NCBI GenBank assembly: GCA_045569115.1
Contig: JBJKZS010000077.1
Coordinates: 1-6,653 of the forward strand
Length of the DNA stretch: 6,653 nt
From: S15-B10 sp045569115
Lineage (GTDB): Bacteria > Fidelibacterota > Marinisomatia > Marinisomatales > S15-B10
Reading direction: 5' to 3'
Shown here: piece by piece, positions 1 through 6,653 of the stretch
Numbering within the stretch: the stretch's first letter is position 1
Layout: each line of letters starts with the position of its first letter
Notes under the pieces: generated by a model
Databases searched by the model: none
Told to the model about the DNA's origin: nothing
Seen by the model: the letters and a program-made list of their open reading frames with translations, nothing else
Translations under genes and position numbers: made by a program

Positions 1-1
1 C

Positions 2-1753
2 TGACCAATTATCACTGATTTGCTTTCGGCGAATCTTTAGAGTGGGCGTCAATTCACCGTCATCAATAGTTAAATCTCTAGGAAGAATCTTAAATTTTTT
101 AATTTGTTCTGGTGTAGAAAACTTAGTGTTCAATTCATCTACCTTTAATTGAATTTCTTCTTTCACCTCATCACTACCAGTAAAATCTTCCAGTGTATGA
201 TCAAGCTCCTTAAGCTTATCAATTTGTTCTTGCGGGTTTTTTGGAACTTCTGTTGCTTCAACACCTAGTTTATCACGAATAATAGCACCAACATCTAAAG
301 TAAACAAAGCACTACAATATTTTCGTCCATCTCCTACAAGATAACACTGGGAAATTATTGGTATAGATTTCATGGTTTCTTCTATAACAAGAGGAGCAAT
401 GTTTTTCCCTCCTGAAGTAACATAAATTTCTTTTTTCCGGCCAGTGATTTTTATAAAACCTTCATCATCAATTTCGCCTACATCTCCAGTATGAAGCCAC
501 CCATCGATGATAGTTTCAGCTGTAGCTTCAGGATTTTTATAGTATCCTTTCATTACATGACGCCCTTTTATTAGTAGTTCGCCATCAGAAGCAACTTTCA
601 TTTCAGTGTTAGGCATGGCAGGCCCAACATAACCAATACGATTTCTAGCTTGGTAACTTAAAGTTGCCCCTGCTGTGTCTTCTGTCATTCCATAGCCTTC
701 AAAAATAGGGATGTCTAAAGAATGGAATAAAGTCAGAATATCGGGATTAATAGGCGCGGCACCTGTAATAGCAAAACGGCAATTAGACATTCCAATTTTT
801 TCTTTGAGTTTTCCTTTGAGAACCCCTGAAAGCCCAGGAACTTTTAGCAAAGCTTTAAGTACAGCTTTTGCATCTAAGGTTGCTTTAATATTAGAAAATA
901 CTTTCTCATAAATACGTGGAACTCCTATAAAGAGGTGTGGCTGGACCTCTTTAGCGTGATCAATAACGTTTAAAGGATTATCTACTACGTACATATGCAT
1001 AGCATTCTTTACCCAGTAATGATTATCAACTAATTGGCCAAATACATGCGCCAGCGGAAGCCACGAAACATATTTTTCACCTTGATTAAACTTAACAATC
1101 TGGTTCGTAGACTCTAATTCAAAGAACCAATTATCATGAGTTAGCTCTACTCCTTTTGGGTTCCCCGTCGTTCCAGAAGTGTAAATCAGAGAAGCAGTAT
1201 CACCCATTGAAATAGAATTCACACGTGCTAATAATTGATCCTCATCTATGGATTCGCCTTTAACAATAAATTCATCCCATGTCATAGATTTTGAGTGTTC
1301 AAAGGGTTCTATTCCATTGAAAAAAACAATGTGTTCTACTTTTTCTAATCTATCCAGAACCCTTTTTATTCGGTAGTTTGGCATTTTTTCTTCTTCATTA
1401 TTATCCATAGGATTGTGCCCTATAAATACAATTTTAGAGTCTGAGTTGCTTACCACCCACTCCACTTCTTCTGGTGAACTTGTATGATAAACACCTACAG
1501 CTGCACCTCCTGTCATTTGGGTCGCAACATAACATCCAAACCATTCCTTCCTATTATAGCTGTAGATACTAGCTTTATCATTTTTTCCAATACCTAGAGC
1601 TATAAGAGACTTAGCAATTTCTTTTGAAAATGAAGTGAATTCAGACCAACTATCTGTCTCCCAACCATTGCTGCCGGATACTGATATAGCGGGTTCGTCT
1701 GCAAAGTTTATAGAATTGTCTAAAAGTCTTTTTGGTGTGTTTTCAGTTGACAT
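2..1753 (-). CDS. Long-chain acyl-CoA synthetase (AMP-forming), C-terminus cut by window edge
   Basis: Activates long-chain fatty acids to acyl-CoA through an acyl-adenylate, feeding lipid synthesis or beta-oxidation at the cytoplasmic face of the membrane. The frame is open for 584 codons with no in-frame stop. Visible ANL-superfamily motifs, in order: P-loop TSGTTGNPKG (residues 192-201), LPLAHVFG with H236, GYGMTE (353-358), GWLHTGD ending at D424, ITGRKKEIYVTSGGKNI (436-452), and LTPTLKIRRK with the probable catalytic lysine K573. The family is about 600 residues, so only some 10-20 residues are missing. The order and spacing, together with GKNIAPLVIEE and the later DGRKYCSALFTLD stretch, resemble FadD15/FAA1 and bubblegum-type synthetases rather than acetyl-CoA synthetase. 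The start is chosen because GGAAAGGA lies 9 bases upstream of the ATG. Chain-length preference cannot be read from the sequence. Confidence 0.95.
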   Translation of the reverse strand, partial: MSTENTPKRLLDNSINFADEPAISVSGSNGWETDSWSEFTSFSKEIAKSLIALGIGKNDKASIYSYNRKEWFGCYVATQMTGGAAVGVYHTSSPEEVEWVVSNSDSKIVFIGHNPMDNNEEEKMPNYRIKRVLDRLEKVEHIVFFNGIEPFEHSKSMTWDEFIVKGESIDEDQLLARVNSISMGDTASLIYTSGTTGNPKGVELTHDNWFFELESTNQIVKFNQGEKYVSWLPLAHVFGQLVDNHYWVKNAMHMYVVDNPLNVIDHAKEVQPHLFIGVPRIYEKVFSNIKATLDAKAVLKALLKVPGLSGVLKGKLKEKIGMSNCRFAITGAAPINPDILTLFHSLDIPIFEGYGMTEDTAGATLSYQARNRIGYVGPAMPNTEMKVASDGELLIKGRHVMKGYYKNPEATAETIIDGWLHTGDVGEIDDEGFIKITGRKKEIYVTSGGKNIAPLVIEETMKSIPIISQCYLVGDGRKYCSALFTLDVGAIIRDKLGVEATEVPKNPQEQIDKLKELDHTLEDFTGSDEVKEEIQLKVDELNTKFSTPEQIKKFKILPRDLTIDDGELTPTLKIRRKQISDNWS

Positions 1754-1762
1754 GTTGAATGT

Positions 1763-1770
1763 TCCTTTCC
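1763..1770 (-). promoter_or_regulatory. Shine-Dalgarno site of the acyl-CoA synthetase
   Basis: On the minus strand GGAAAGGA lies 9 bases before the ATG at 1753-1751. It is the only clear purine-rich ribosome binding site among the three visible gene starts, and it fixes the synthetase start codon. Confidence 0.7.
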
Positions 1771-1798
1771 TAAATGCTCCCCATAGAAGTTCTCTTCA

Positions 1799-1827
1799 AT
1801 AATGATCAAATTTTTGCATTTTTGCAA
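1799..1827 (-). promoter_or_regulatory. Possible weak sigma70-like promoter for the acyl-CoA synthetase
   Basis: Read on the minus strand, TTGCAA (1827-1822) and CATTAT (1804-1799) are separated by 17 bases. Each matches four of six bases of the -35/-10 consensus. It lies about 45 bases upstream of the synthetase ATG, in the longest gap of the window (164 bases), so an independent promoter is plausible. Matches this weak arise often by chance in AT-rich DNA. The spacer overlaps a tandem 8-base repeat (TTTTTGCA twice on the plus strand, 1811-1826). Confidence 0.22.
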
Positions 1828-1917
1828 GAACTAACGACTAATTCTTTCCAGAATAGCTTGGACCTTCTGCCTTATGGGAACAAGTACTCTAACTAGTAAT
1901 GCGAATAACCAAAAGAT

Positions 1918-4341
1918 TTATTTTAACAATAACATTTTTTTTGATTTAACAACATTTCCAGCTTGAATTATGCAAAGGTATACACCCCCTGAAATGCTTT
2001 GTTTGTTTTCATTTGTGGCATCCCAAGTGATAGATTTGAACCCAGGGTTTTGCTTGCCTTGAAATATAGTTTTTATCTTTCTTCCAATAATGTCATAAAT
2101 AGAAATATTCACAAATTTTTCATATGGTAATTCATAGTTTATTACGGTTGACGAATTAAAAGGGTTGGGAAAGTTCGCTATGATTTGAAAATTTGTTACA
2201 TCGGGAAATTCTCTGACTAAATTAAGCTTCATGGTATTAATTCGCCCTGGCGATCCATAACCTTTAGAGGCGGACCAACTTTTAGCTATTGCATTATCAT
2301 ATAGTGGACTAATTAATTCCAGTGTTGGACCATTCCCATCCGCTGATTCCGGCCAAGGACTAGAATCGTTATATTCTACAAAATCTCTAAGGTTATTATT
2401 TGAATCAAATAGCCGAATAAGTTCGCCTCCCCCACTTAGTCCAAATCCAAGGTCACCAATATAGTTCTTGATATCTGTAAAATGTAACGTAAAGGCTGTT
2501 GAGTCTTTAGTTAGAACTAAATATTCATTTGAGCCTATCAAAGTGTTTTTAGGAATGGTGAAAACGTGGTCATCGTTTTCATCTTTAAATGACCATCCAG
2601 TTAAATCTATGTTTTCTTCTGTCAGGTTATAAAGTTCAACCCAATCTTCTGGGTCAAAGTTATCAGAGGAATTATAGTTAATCTCATTAATTATAATAGT
2701 TACTTCGGATAAAAGATTAGATCCTACCCTGTATTCATAAAATTCCTTCTCAGCTTTCTTTGGACTTAGAACTAAAGCGTCATTATTACTGGCTCTAACA
2801 TAATATTTAATACTGCTACCGTTCTCTTGATAAGGAATTGTTGCTCCGAAAACACTGTCATTTTCTTCTCCATCTCCATGTTTTCCATCATCAAACATTC
2901 TAACTGGAACAAATGAAGTATGCCTATTATCATCCGCAACCATTAATTCTACATGATCCGAATTCGTTACTTTAGCTGTGATTATAACAGGGTCACTATC
3001 AAATGGTTCTTCCACTGATTTTTTAACATTTTCAATAATGGGAGGGTCTTTTATGATTTCTCTATGTTTAAGAAGATATTCTCTCCTTTCTCTCACTGTA
3101 GGTAATATTCCACACCAATGTGCTCCATCTGGAGTAATAAGATAATTGTCTACATTATATCTGAAATAATCTTCTTCTTTAAATGGTGGGAATAAATTTG
3201 GATCGCTTTTAGCATATGGTTCTATAACATTTTGTATCCCATAGGCTAAATCTCGCAAATATTCTTCATAATAAATTTCTTCAATAATTGTACGAATATG
3301 AGCAGTGTAGAGTTTCCTATAAAGCGGAACTTTCATAAGCTTACTAAATAACGGTCTTTCTTCAGGATCATTATACTCAAAAAGAAATGGATCCCAATTG
3401 TAAACCCATGAAACATCTCCACCTATATCTCGAATGGGGTTTATCATACTACCCCCAAAAGTGTTGTCTTTATCCCATGGGATTATTTCAAATTGACCTG
3501 TATTGGTGTTACGATAAAGATAATAATTATGAATAACAAAACCATTATAGGCGTCAAGGTCTGGCATTACTGTTGATGCGGCGAAAAACCAAAGAACTCG
3601 ATCAACATTTAATATTGTTTCAATACTATCAATATCATAGTTCAAGGTATAAATCAAATCTAAAAGGTCAGACCAGCCTGTTTCTGATTTAAGTTCATAT
3701 CCCTTTTGATAAGCATAGATTGTTGAGTCTCTCCCGTACCAATTTAGATCAGGCCAAGCATCATAGGCATCATCATCACCATATAAGAATTGGGGTTCAC
3801 ATTTAAAAAATGCCCCTTGATTATTTCCGAAGTGTTTTGTCAAAAAGCTTTTATTGATTGATTCTACAGATACATATAAACCTAGATGTTCTCCATTAAC
3901 AATAACATTTAAATAACCTGCTTCAGGTGTTGGCAAATAATATGATTGTGTAAGATACCCTATTGTCTCTCTTACAAAGGTTGCATCAAAAATTGAATTA
4001 GATAGTTTGACTTTGTTATATCCCAACAATTCTTGATTGTCGTAAATCAGGTTAAAATCTATATTAAACGGGAATTTTGGGCTCCTTACTGTTCTCGCCC
4101 ACCAAAAAGTTGAATTTCCTTTATATCTTACACCTACACTATCTAAAGCTTCGCCATTAAATCTAATAGTTGCTAGTTCATAACTTTTATCGTCTTGTTT
4201 CCATCTGGCTTGGAGAACAGAGTCATAAGCTGGATTATAAAAATCAATTTCTAGAGTATGAACAGAGTATGGATCAAAAAGGTTTTGACTAAAAAGAACA
4301 GTCATATTAAAGAATAAAGTCAACAATAATTTGTTTTTCAT
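1918..4341 (-). CDS. Secreted CotH kinase-fold protein with lamin-tail domain and type IX-like sorting domain
   Basis: An 807-residue exported protein. Residues 1-19 form a signal peptide (KNK, then a hydrophobic stretch to LFSQ). Residues about 27-430 are a CotH domain: GVRYKGNS (70-77), FDATFVRE (118-125), a conserved glutamate in YVSVESINKSFL (E160), HNYYLY (271-276) and IPWDKDNTFG with D290/D292 as the likely metal-binding acidic pair. CotH of Bacillus spores is an atypical protein kinase; whether this protein phosphorylates anything is inference. Residues about 435-540 look like an Ig-like spacer with a Ca-loop-like DDGKHGDGEEND segment. Residues about 546-700 match a lamin-tail domain (INEINY, DWVELYN, LTGWSF). 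Residues about 718-807 are a sorting domain (NFPNPFN, YDIIGRKI, GGVYLC, KKMLLLK). Likely location: cell surface or outside. The start gives the signal peptide, but no good Shine-Dalgarno precedes it. It begins 51 bases after the transporter stop. Confidence 0.9.
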   Translation of the reverse strand: MKNKLLLTLFFNMTVLFSQNLFDPYSVHTLEIDFYNPAYDSVLQARWKQDDKSYELATIRFNGEALDSVGVRYKGNSTFWWARTVRSPKFPFNIDFNLIYDNQELLGYNKVKLSNSIFDATFVRETIGYLTQSYYLPTPEAGYLNVIVNGEHLGLYVSVESINKSFLTKHFGNNQGAFFKCEPQFLYGDDDAYDAWPDLNWYGRDSTIYAYQKGYELKSETGWSDLLDLIYTLNYDIDSIETILNVDRVLWFFAASTVMPDLDAYNGFVIHNYYLYRNTNTGQFEIIPWDKDNTFGGSMINPIRDIGGDVSWVYNWDPFLFEYNDPEERPLFSKLMKVPLYRKLYTAHIRTIIEEIYYEEYLRDLAYGIQNVIEPYAKSDPNLFPPFKEEDYFRYNVDNYLITPDGAHWCGILPTVRERREYLLKHREIIKDPPIIENVKKSVEEPFDSDPVIITAKVTNSDHVELMVADDNRHTSFVPVRMFDDGKHGDGEENDSVFGATIPYQENGSSIKYYVRASNNDALVLSPKKAEKEFYEYRVGSNLLSEVTIIINEINYNSSDNFDPEDWVELYNLTEENIDLTGWSFKDENDDHVFTIPKNTLIGSNEYLVLTKDSTAFTLHFTDIKNYIGDLGFGLSGGGELIRLFDSNNNLRDFVEYNDSSPWPESADGNGPTLELISPLYDNAIAKSWSASKGYGSPGRINTMKLNLVREFPDVTNFQIIANFPNPFNSSTVINYELPYEKFVNISIYDIIGRKIKTIFQGKQNPGFKSITWDATNENKQSISGGVYLCIIQAGNVVKSKKMLLLK

Positions 4342-4392
4342 ATAACTCTATTTTTTAAAGATTTAAAAAAAATAATCTCACAAAAAATTAGT

Positions 4393-6171
4393 TTATTGAA
4401 GTACGGTATTAATTTTTTTTTCTGATGAAAAGTTTTGCACTCCTTGAATTTGTAACAGCGTTGATGCTATTAATTCAACAAACGTATTTATTTCCTTAAG
4501 CATATCCATAAGCTCTACATGAAGCTGATGAGTGCCTAGTGATTCTGGTTTATCTTCACTGACACGCATGAATTGCTCAAGCCTATATTTTTCTTCAAGA
4601 TCCTTATAGATTTCCCCTTTAGCCACAATTTTTTCAACTTTGGTTCTATCAAACTTTATAAAGAATTTATTTAGTCTTTTTAATTGCTTGATGAGTTTTT
4701 TATGATAATCAATTATTGCCTGATGAGCTTCTAACGAAAATTCTTCCTCTAAATTGTTTTTTTTATTTACAAGGTTCTCTAAACGCAACTTAACAATGTT
4801 GTTCACAGAGCGTAAGTAGTTAACCACCGAAGCCAAAGAAAAAACTTCTCGGGATTGACTTTGAGTAAGATCACTACGACTTGCTTTAAGCAAATAAATA
4901 TTTATTGAATCATTTAAAAATTCAATTTTCTCTAACCTTTGATTTATTCCCTCCATAAACTTTATACTGGGGTTCTCAATATCTTGTCCCGCATTCTTAT
5001 CTATAAATGGTCTTACCAATGAGCCAACAACACGTTCAAGTAAACCCACCACCCCTTTAATTTCTGCCTGAGCACAATTAATTGCGGCTTCAGGTTGATC
5101 AAGAACCTTTTCATCAAGGTGAAGAATTGAAGGTTTTGTAATATCTCTATCTCTTTTTTTATCTGGGAAAAAACGGGTGATGTTTTTGGCAATTAGACTT
5201 GTGAAAGGCAAAAAGACAATTGTTGAAACAATATTAAAAACAGTATGTGCATTTGCAATTTGTCGAGGAATACTCTCTGAAGTGTTTGACATGATCTCTG
5301 CAAAAGATGGTATCCAGAAACAAAATAATAAAACCCCTAAAACATTAAAAAAAACATGGCCAATTGCTACTCTTTTAGCATCCCTAGATGCATTTAAGCC
5401 TGCCAGGAGGGCTGTGATACAAGTTCCAATATTAGCCCCTAAAATCAAAGGAACTCCAGCCTCCAGGGTAATAGAACCCCCACTGGCTAAGGTAATAACG
5501 ATACCTGTCGTAGCGCTACTGCTTTGAACCAAAGCTGTGAAAATTGCACCAGCAAGTATACCTAAAAAGGGGTTTTCAAAACTTATTAAGATGGCATTAA
5601 AAGTCGGGTCTGAACGTAATGGTTTCATTGTGTCCGACATTACCTTCATCCCATAAAATAAAAGCCCAAACCCTAGTACAACAAAACCCAAATGTTTTAC
5701 TGTTTCTTTTTTGGAAAAAAGGGACATGACGGTCCCTGCCGCAATCAATAACAATGCATAATCGGTTATCTTAAAAGCAACTATCTGAGCTGTGACTGTA
5801 CTTCCAATATTAGAGCCTAAAACCACACCCAGTGCCTGCCCGAATCCTAGCAATCCCGAGTTAACGAAACTTACAAGCATAACTGTTGTAGCACTGCTGC
5901 TTTGAATTACCATTGTAACAAAAGCTCCAACGAACACTGCAATGAACCTATTAGAAGTAAGAGTTTCCAAAATTTTTCTCATACTATTTCCGGCCGTCAT
6001 TTTCATGCCGTCGCTCATCATTTCCATTCCGTAAAGAAACATTCCAAGGCCCCCGAGAAGACCTGTCATTAATAAAAAGAGGGATATTTCCGATGAGGTA
6101 TCTGATCCTGAGGCGTGAAGAGTAGTTATAAATAAGAAAAAGAGTATGATTATTTTTTTGCTTCTATGCAT
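4393..6171 (-). CDS. Na+/phosphate cotransporter family protein with C-terminal PhoU-like domain
   Basis: A 592-residue inner-membrane protein of the Na/Pi cotransporter (PF02690, NptA/YjbB-like) family, expected to move inorganic phosphate coupled to Na+; direction of transport is not readable. The membrane part (about 30-330) has the family's internal duplication: QSSSATT occurs at 90-96 and 216-222, each followed by a GxNIG loop (GSNIGST 119-125, GANIGTC 245-251). GGLGMFLYGMEMMSDGM (40-56) is the usual family N-terminus, echoed by GFGLLFYGMKVMSDTM (167-182). Residues about 350-575 are a soluble, helical, PhoU-like tail rich in Lys/Glu. The first 20 residues (MHRSKK, hydrophobic run, LHAS) resemble a signal peptide ahead of the first family helix. 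The first ATG is chosen because it retains that leader; M35 is the alternative. No Shine-Dalgarno is visible, and a small hairpin lies just upstream. Regulation by Pho is not demonstrable here. Confidence 0.93.
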   Translation of the reverse strand: MHRSKKIIILFFLFITTLHASGSDTSSEISLFLLMTGLLGGLGMFLYGMEMMSDGMKMTAGNSMRKILETLTSNRFIAVFVGAFVTMVIQSSSATTVMLVSFVNSGLLGFGQALGVVLGSNIGSTVTAQIVAFKITDYALLLIAAGTVMSLFSKKETVKHLGFVVLGFGLLFYGMKVMSDTMKPLRSDPTFNAILISFENPFLGILAGAIFTALVQSSSATTGIVITLASGGSITLEAGVPLILGANIGTCITALLAGLNASRDAKRVAIGHVFFNVLGVLLFCFWIPSFAEIMSNTSESIPRQIANAHTVFNIVSTIVFLPFTSLIAKNITRFFPDKKRDRDITKPSILHLDEKVLDQPEAAINCAQAEIKGVVGLLERVVGSLVRPFIDKNAGQDIENPSIKFMEGINQRLEKIEFLNDSINIYLLKASRSDLTQSQSREVFSLASVVNYLRSVNNIVKLRLENLVNKKNNLEEEFSLEAHQAIIDYHKKLIKQLKRLNKFFIKFDRTKVEKIVAKGEIYKDLEEKYRLEQFMRVSEDKPESLGTHQLHVELMDMLKEINTFVELIASTLLQIQGVQNFSSEKKINTVLQ

Positions 6172-6176
6172 GTTAG

Positions 6177-6194
6177 AAAACTTTCAGAAGTTTT
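6177..6194 (-). repeat. Small inverted repeat just upstream of the transporter start
   Basis: Seven-base perfect arms AAAACTT and AAGTTTT flank a four-base loop. The downstream arm ends 5 bases before the transporter ATG, where a ribosome binding site would normally sit. In mRNA it would form a weak stem with one G-C pair. It may be chance in AT-rich DNA, or a site affecting translation. Confidence 0.4.
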
Positions 6195-6240
6195 TTCTTG
6201 ATATCAGCTTGGGAGCACTCTAGACCACTAATTAGACTAT

Positions 6241-6259
6241 TTTTTTAAGAGTTAAAAAA
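6241..6259. repeat. AT-only inverted repeat in the gap between stress protein and transporter
   Basis: Eight-base perfect arms TTTTTTAA and TTAAAAAA surround a three-base loop (GAG on the plus strand). It has no G-C pairs and no following U tract in the direction of transcription, so it does not look like an intrinsic terminator. A TCTAAT hexamer (minus strand, 6236-6231) lies next to it and could be a -10 element for the transporter, but no good -35 partner is seen. Confidence 0.4.
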
Positions 6260-6292
6260 GATTTGGAGATGATGGTTATCGTAGAGTTTTGT

Positions 6293-6652
6293 TCACTTTT
6301 TTGGGACAACAAGTACAGGACATTCTACATGATTAATTATTCCTTCATCTACAGAATCCATTATCCGAGATTTAAAGGTGCTCATTTTCCTGTGCCCAAG
6401 AACTAGAAGATCAATTCCCTCAGTTTCTCCAGCCAAGGTTTGGGAAATTTTTTCACTATTAATAATCTTTACTTGAACCGATTCCGCCTCTTCAATAAAT
6501 CCATTGGTGCGGAATCGGTTTCTAATATCTTCTTCTTCGAGGCGGGGCCCTCGACTGTCCATCATCATTGTCATTTCTCCTGCATGAGGATCATTGACAT
6601 GAACAGCGATTAATTCAGCCTTACTAGATCTAGCTATTTTGACCGCTTCTTT
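6293..6652 (-). CDS. Universal stress protein (UspA family), N-terminus cut by window edge
   Basis: A cytoplasmic UspA-fold protein. 119 residues are visible and the frame stays open to the right edge, so the true start is outside; the internal Met at 6574 is not the start, because the upstream codons continue the family pattern (KAELIAVHVNDP, the second beta strand). The usual length is about 140-160, so some 20-40 residues are missing. The C-terminal half shows IDLLVLGHRKMSTFK, then DSVDEGIINHVECPVLVVP, the canonical last helix and strand. The ATP-binding signature G-2X-G-9X-G(S/T) is broken: the first Gly is present (visible residue 86), but the second and third positions are Lys (89) and Asp (99). 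This suggests the non-nucleotide-binding UspA-like class. Such proteins often sit beside transporters; here the Na/Pi gene follows after 121 bases on the same strand. Its partner and stress signal are unknown. Confidence 0.92.
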   Translation of the reverse strand, partial: KEAVKIARSSKAELIAVHVNDPHAGEMTMMMDSRGPRLEEEDIRNRFRTNGFIEEAESVQVKIINSEKISQTLAGETEGIDLLVLGHRKMSTFKSRIMDSVDEGIINHVECPVLVVPKK

Positions 6653-6653
6653 A

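Noticed and set aside
711..911. Plus-strand open frame of 66 codons
   Set aside because: It lies wholly inside the acyl-CoA synthetase, antisense to a segment with clear family motifs. It has no recognisable domain, so it is a shadow frame.
4342..4392. Possible terminator between the transporter and the CotH gene
   Set aside because: The gap is almost pure A/T, with only a 5-base imperfectly placed inverted repeat (AGATT/AATCT) and no G-C stem followed by a U tract.
4413..4421. Run of nine T bases near the 3' end of the transporter gene, as a possible phase-variable tract
   Set aside because: It encodes Glu-Lys-Lys-Ile about ten residues from the stop, so slippage would alter only the last few residues. 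AT-rich genomes carry many such runs.
5177..5527. Plus-strand open frame of 116 codons
   Set aside because: It is antisense to the membrane part of the Na/Pi transporter, including the second QSSSATT motif. The apparent hydrophobicity is a by-product of the opposite strand.
5506..5904. Similar DNA stretches at 5506-5526 and 5884-5904, resembling a direct repeat
   Set aside because: They encode the two QSSSATT motifs of the transporter's ancient internal duplication, with differing synonymous codons. They are not a recent DNA repeat.
1918..6171. Idea that the CotH kinase and phosphate transporter form a dedicated phosphorylation system
   Set aside because: One acts outside the cell and the other in the inner membrane. 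Adjacency alone, with no shared motif or extra component, does not support a joint system.

Overview
The window is AT-rich and contains four protein-coding genes, all on the minus strand and tightly spaced, with gaps of about 50 to 165 bases. In transcription order (right to left) they are: a universal stress protein cut by the right edge, a Na+/phosphate (NptA/PNaS-type) membrane transporter with a PhoU-like tail, a secreted CotH-kinase-fold protein, and a long-chain acyl-CoA synthetase cut by the left edge. No rRNA, tRNA, CRISPR array, insertion sequence or phage gene was seen.

The best clue to the organism is the CotH protein. It has an N-terminal signal peptide and ends in a roughly 85-residue beta-rich domain with the NFPNPFN...YDIIGRKI...GGVYLCIIQAG...KKMLLLK pattern, as in type IX secretion (Por) C-terminal sorting domains. 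That pattern is found in the Fibrobacterota-Chlorobiota-Bacteroidota group and relatives such as Marinimicrobia (SAR406), Ignavibacteria and Calditrichota. With the low GC and the weak or absent Shine-Dalgarno sites on two of three visible starts, a Marinimicrobia-like bacterium is my preferred guess. This is inference; no marker gene is present.

Layout: 2-1753 acyl-CoA synthetase (nearly complete, only the extreme C-terminus missing); 1754-1917 intergenic, with a good Shine-Dalgarno and a possible weak promoter for the synthetase; 1918-4341 CotH / lamin-tail / sorting-domain protein; 4342-4392 very AT-rich gap; 4393-6171 Na/Pi transporter; 6172-6292 gap holding two small AT-rich inverted repeats; 6293-6652 universal stress protein without its N-terminus. 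No stretch above 300 bases lacks a gene.

The genes do not form an obvious pathway. The stress protein and transporter may be co-transcribed, and the CotH gene follows the transporter closely. The synthetase has its own ribosome binding site and possibly its own promoter. I see no convincing new multi-gene system. The most interesting item is the multidomain secreted CotH protein, followed by the stress protein that lacks the usual ATP-binding glycines.
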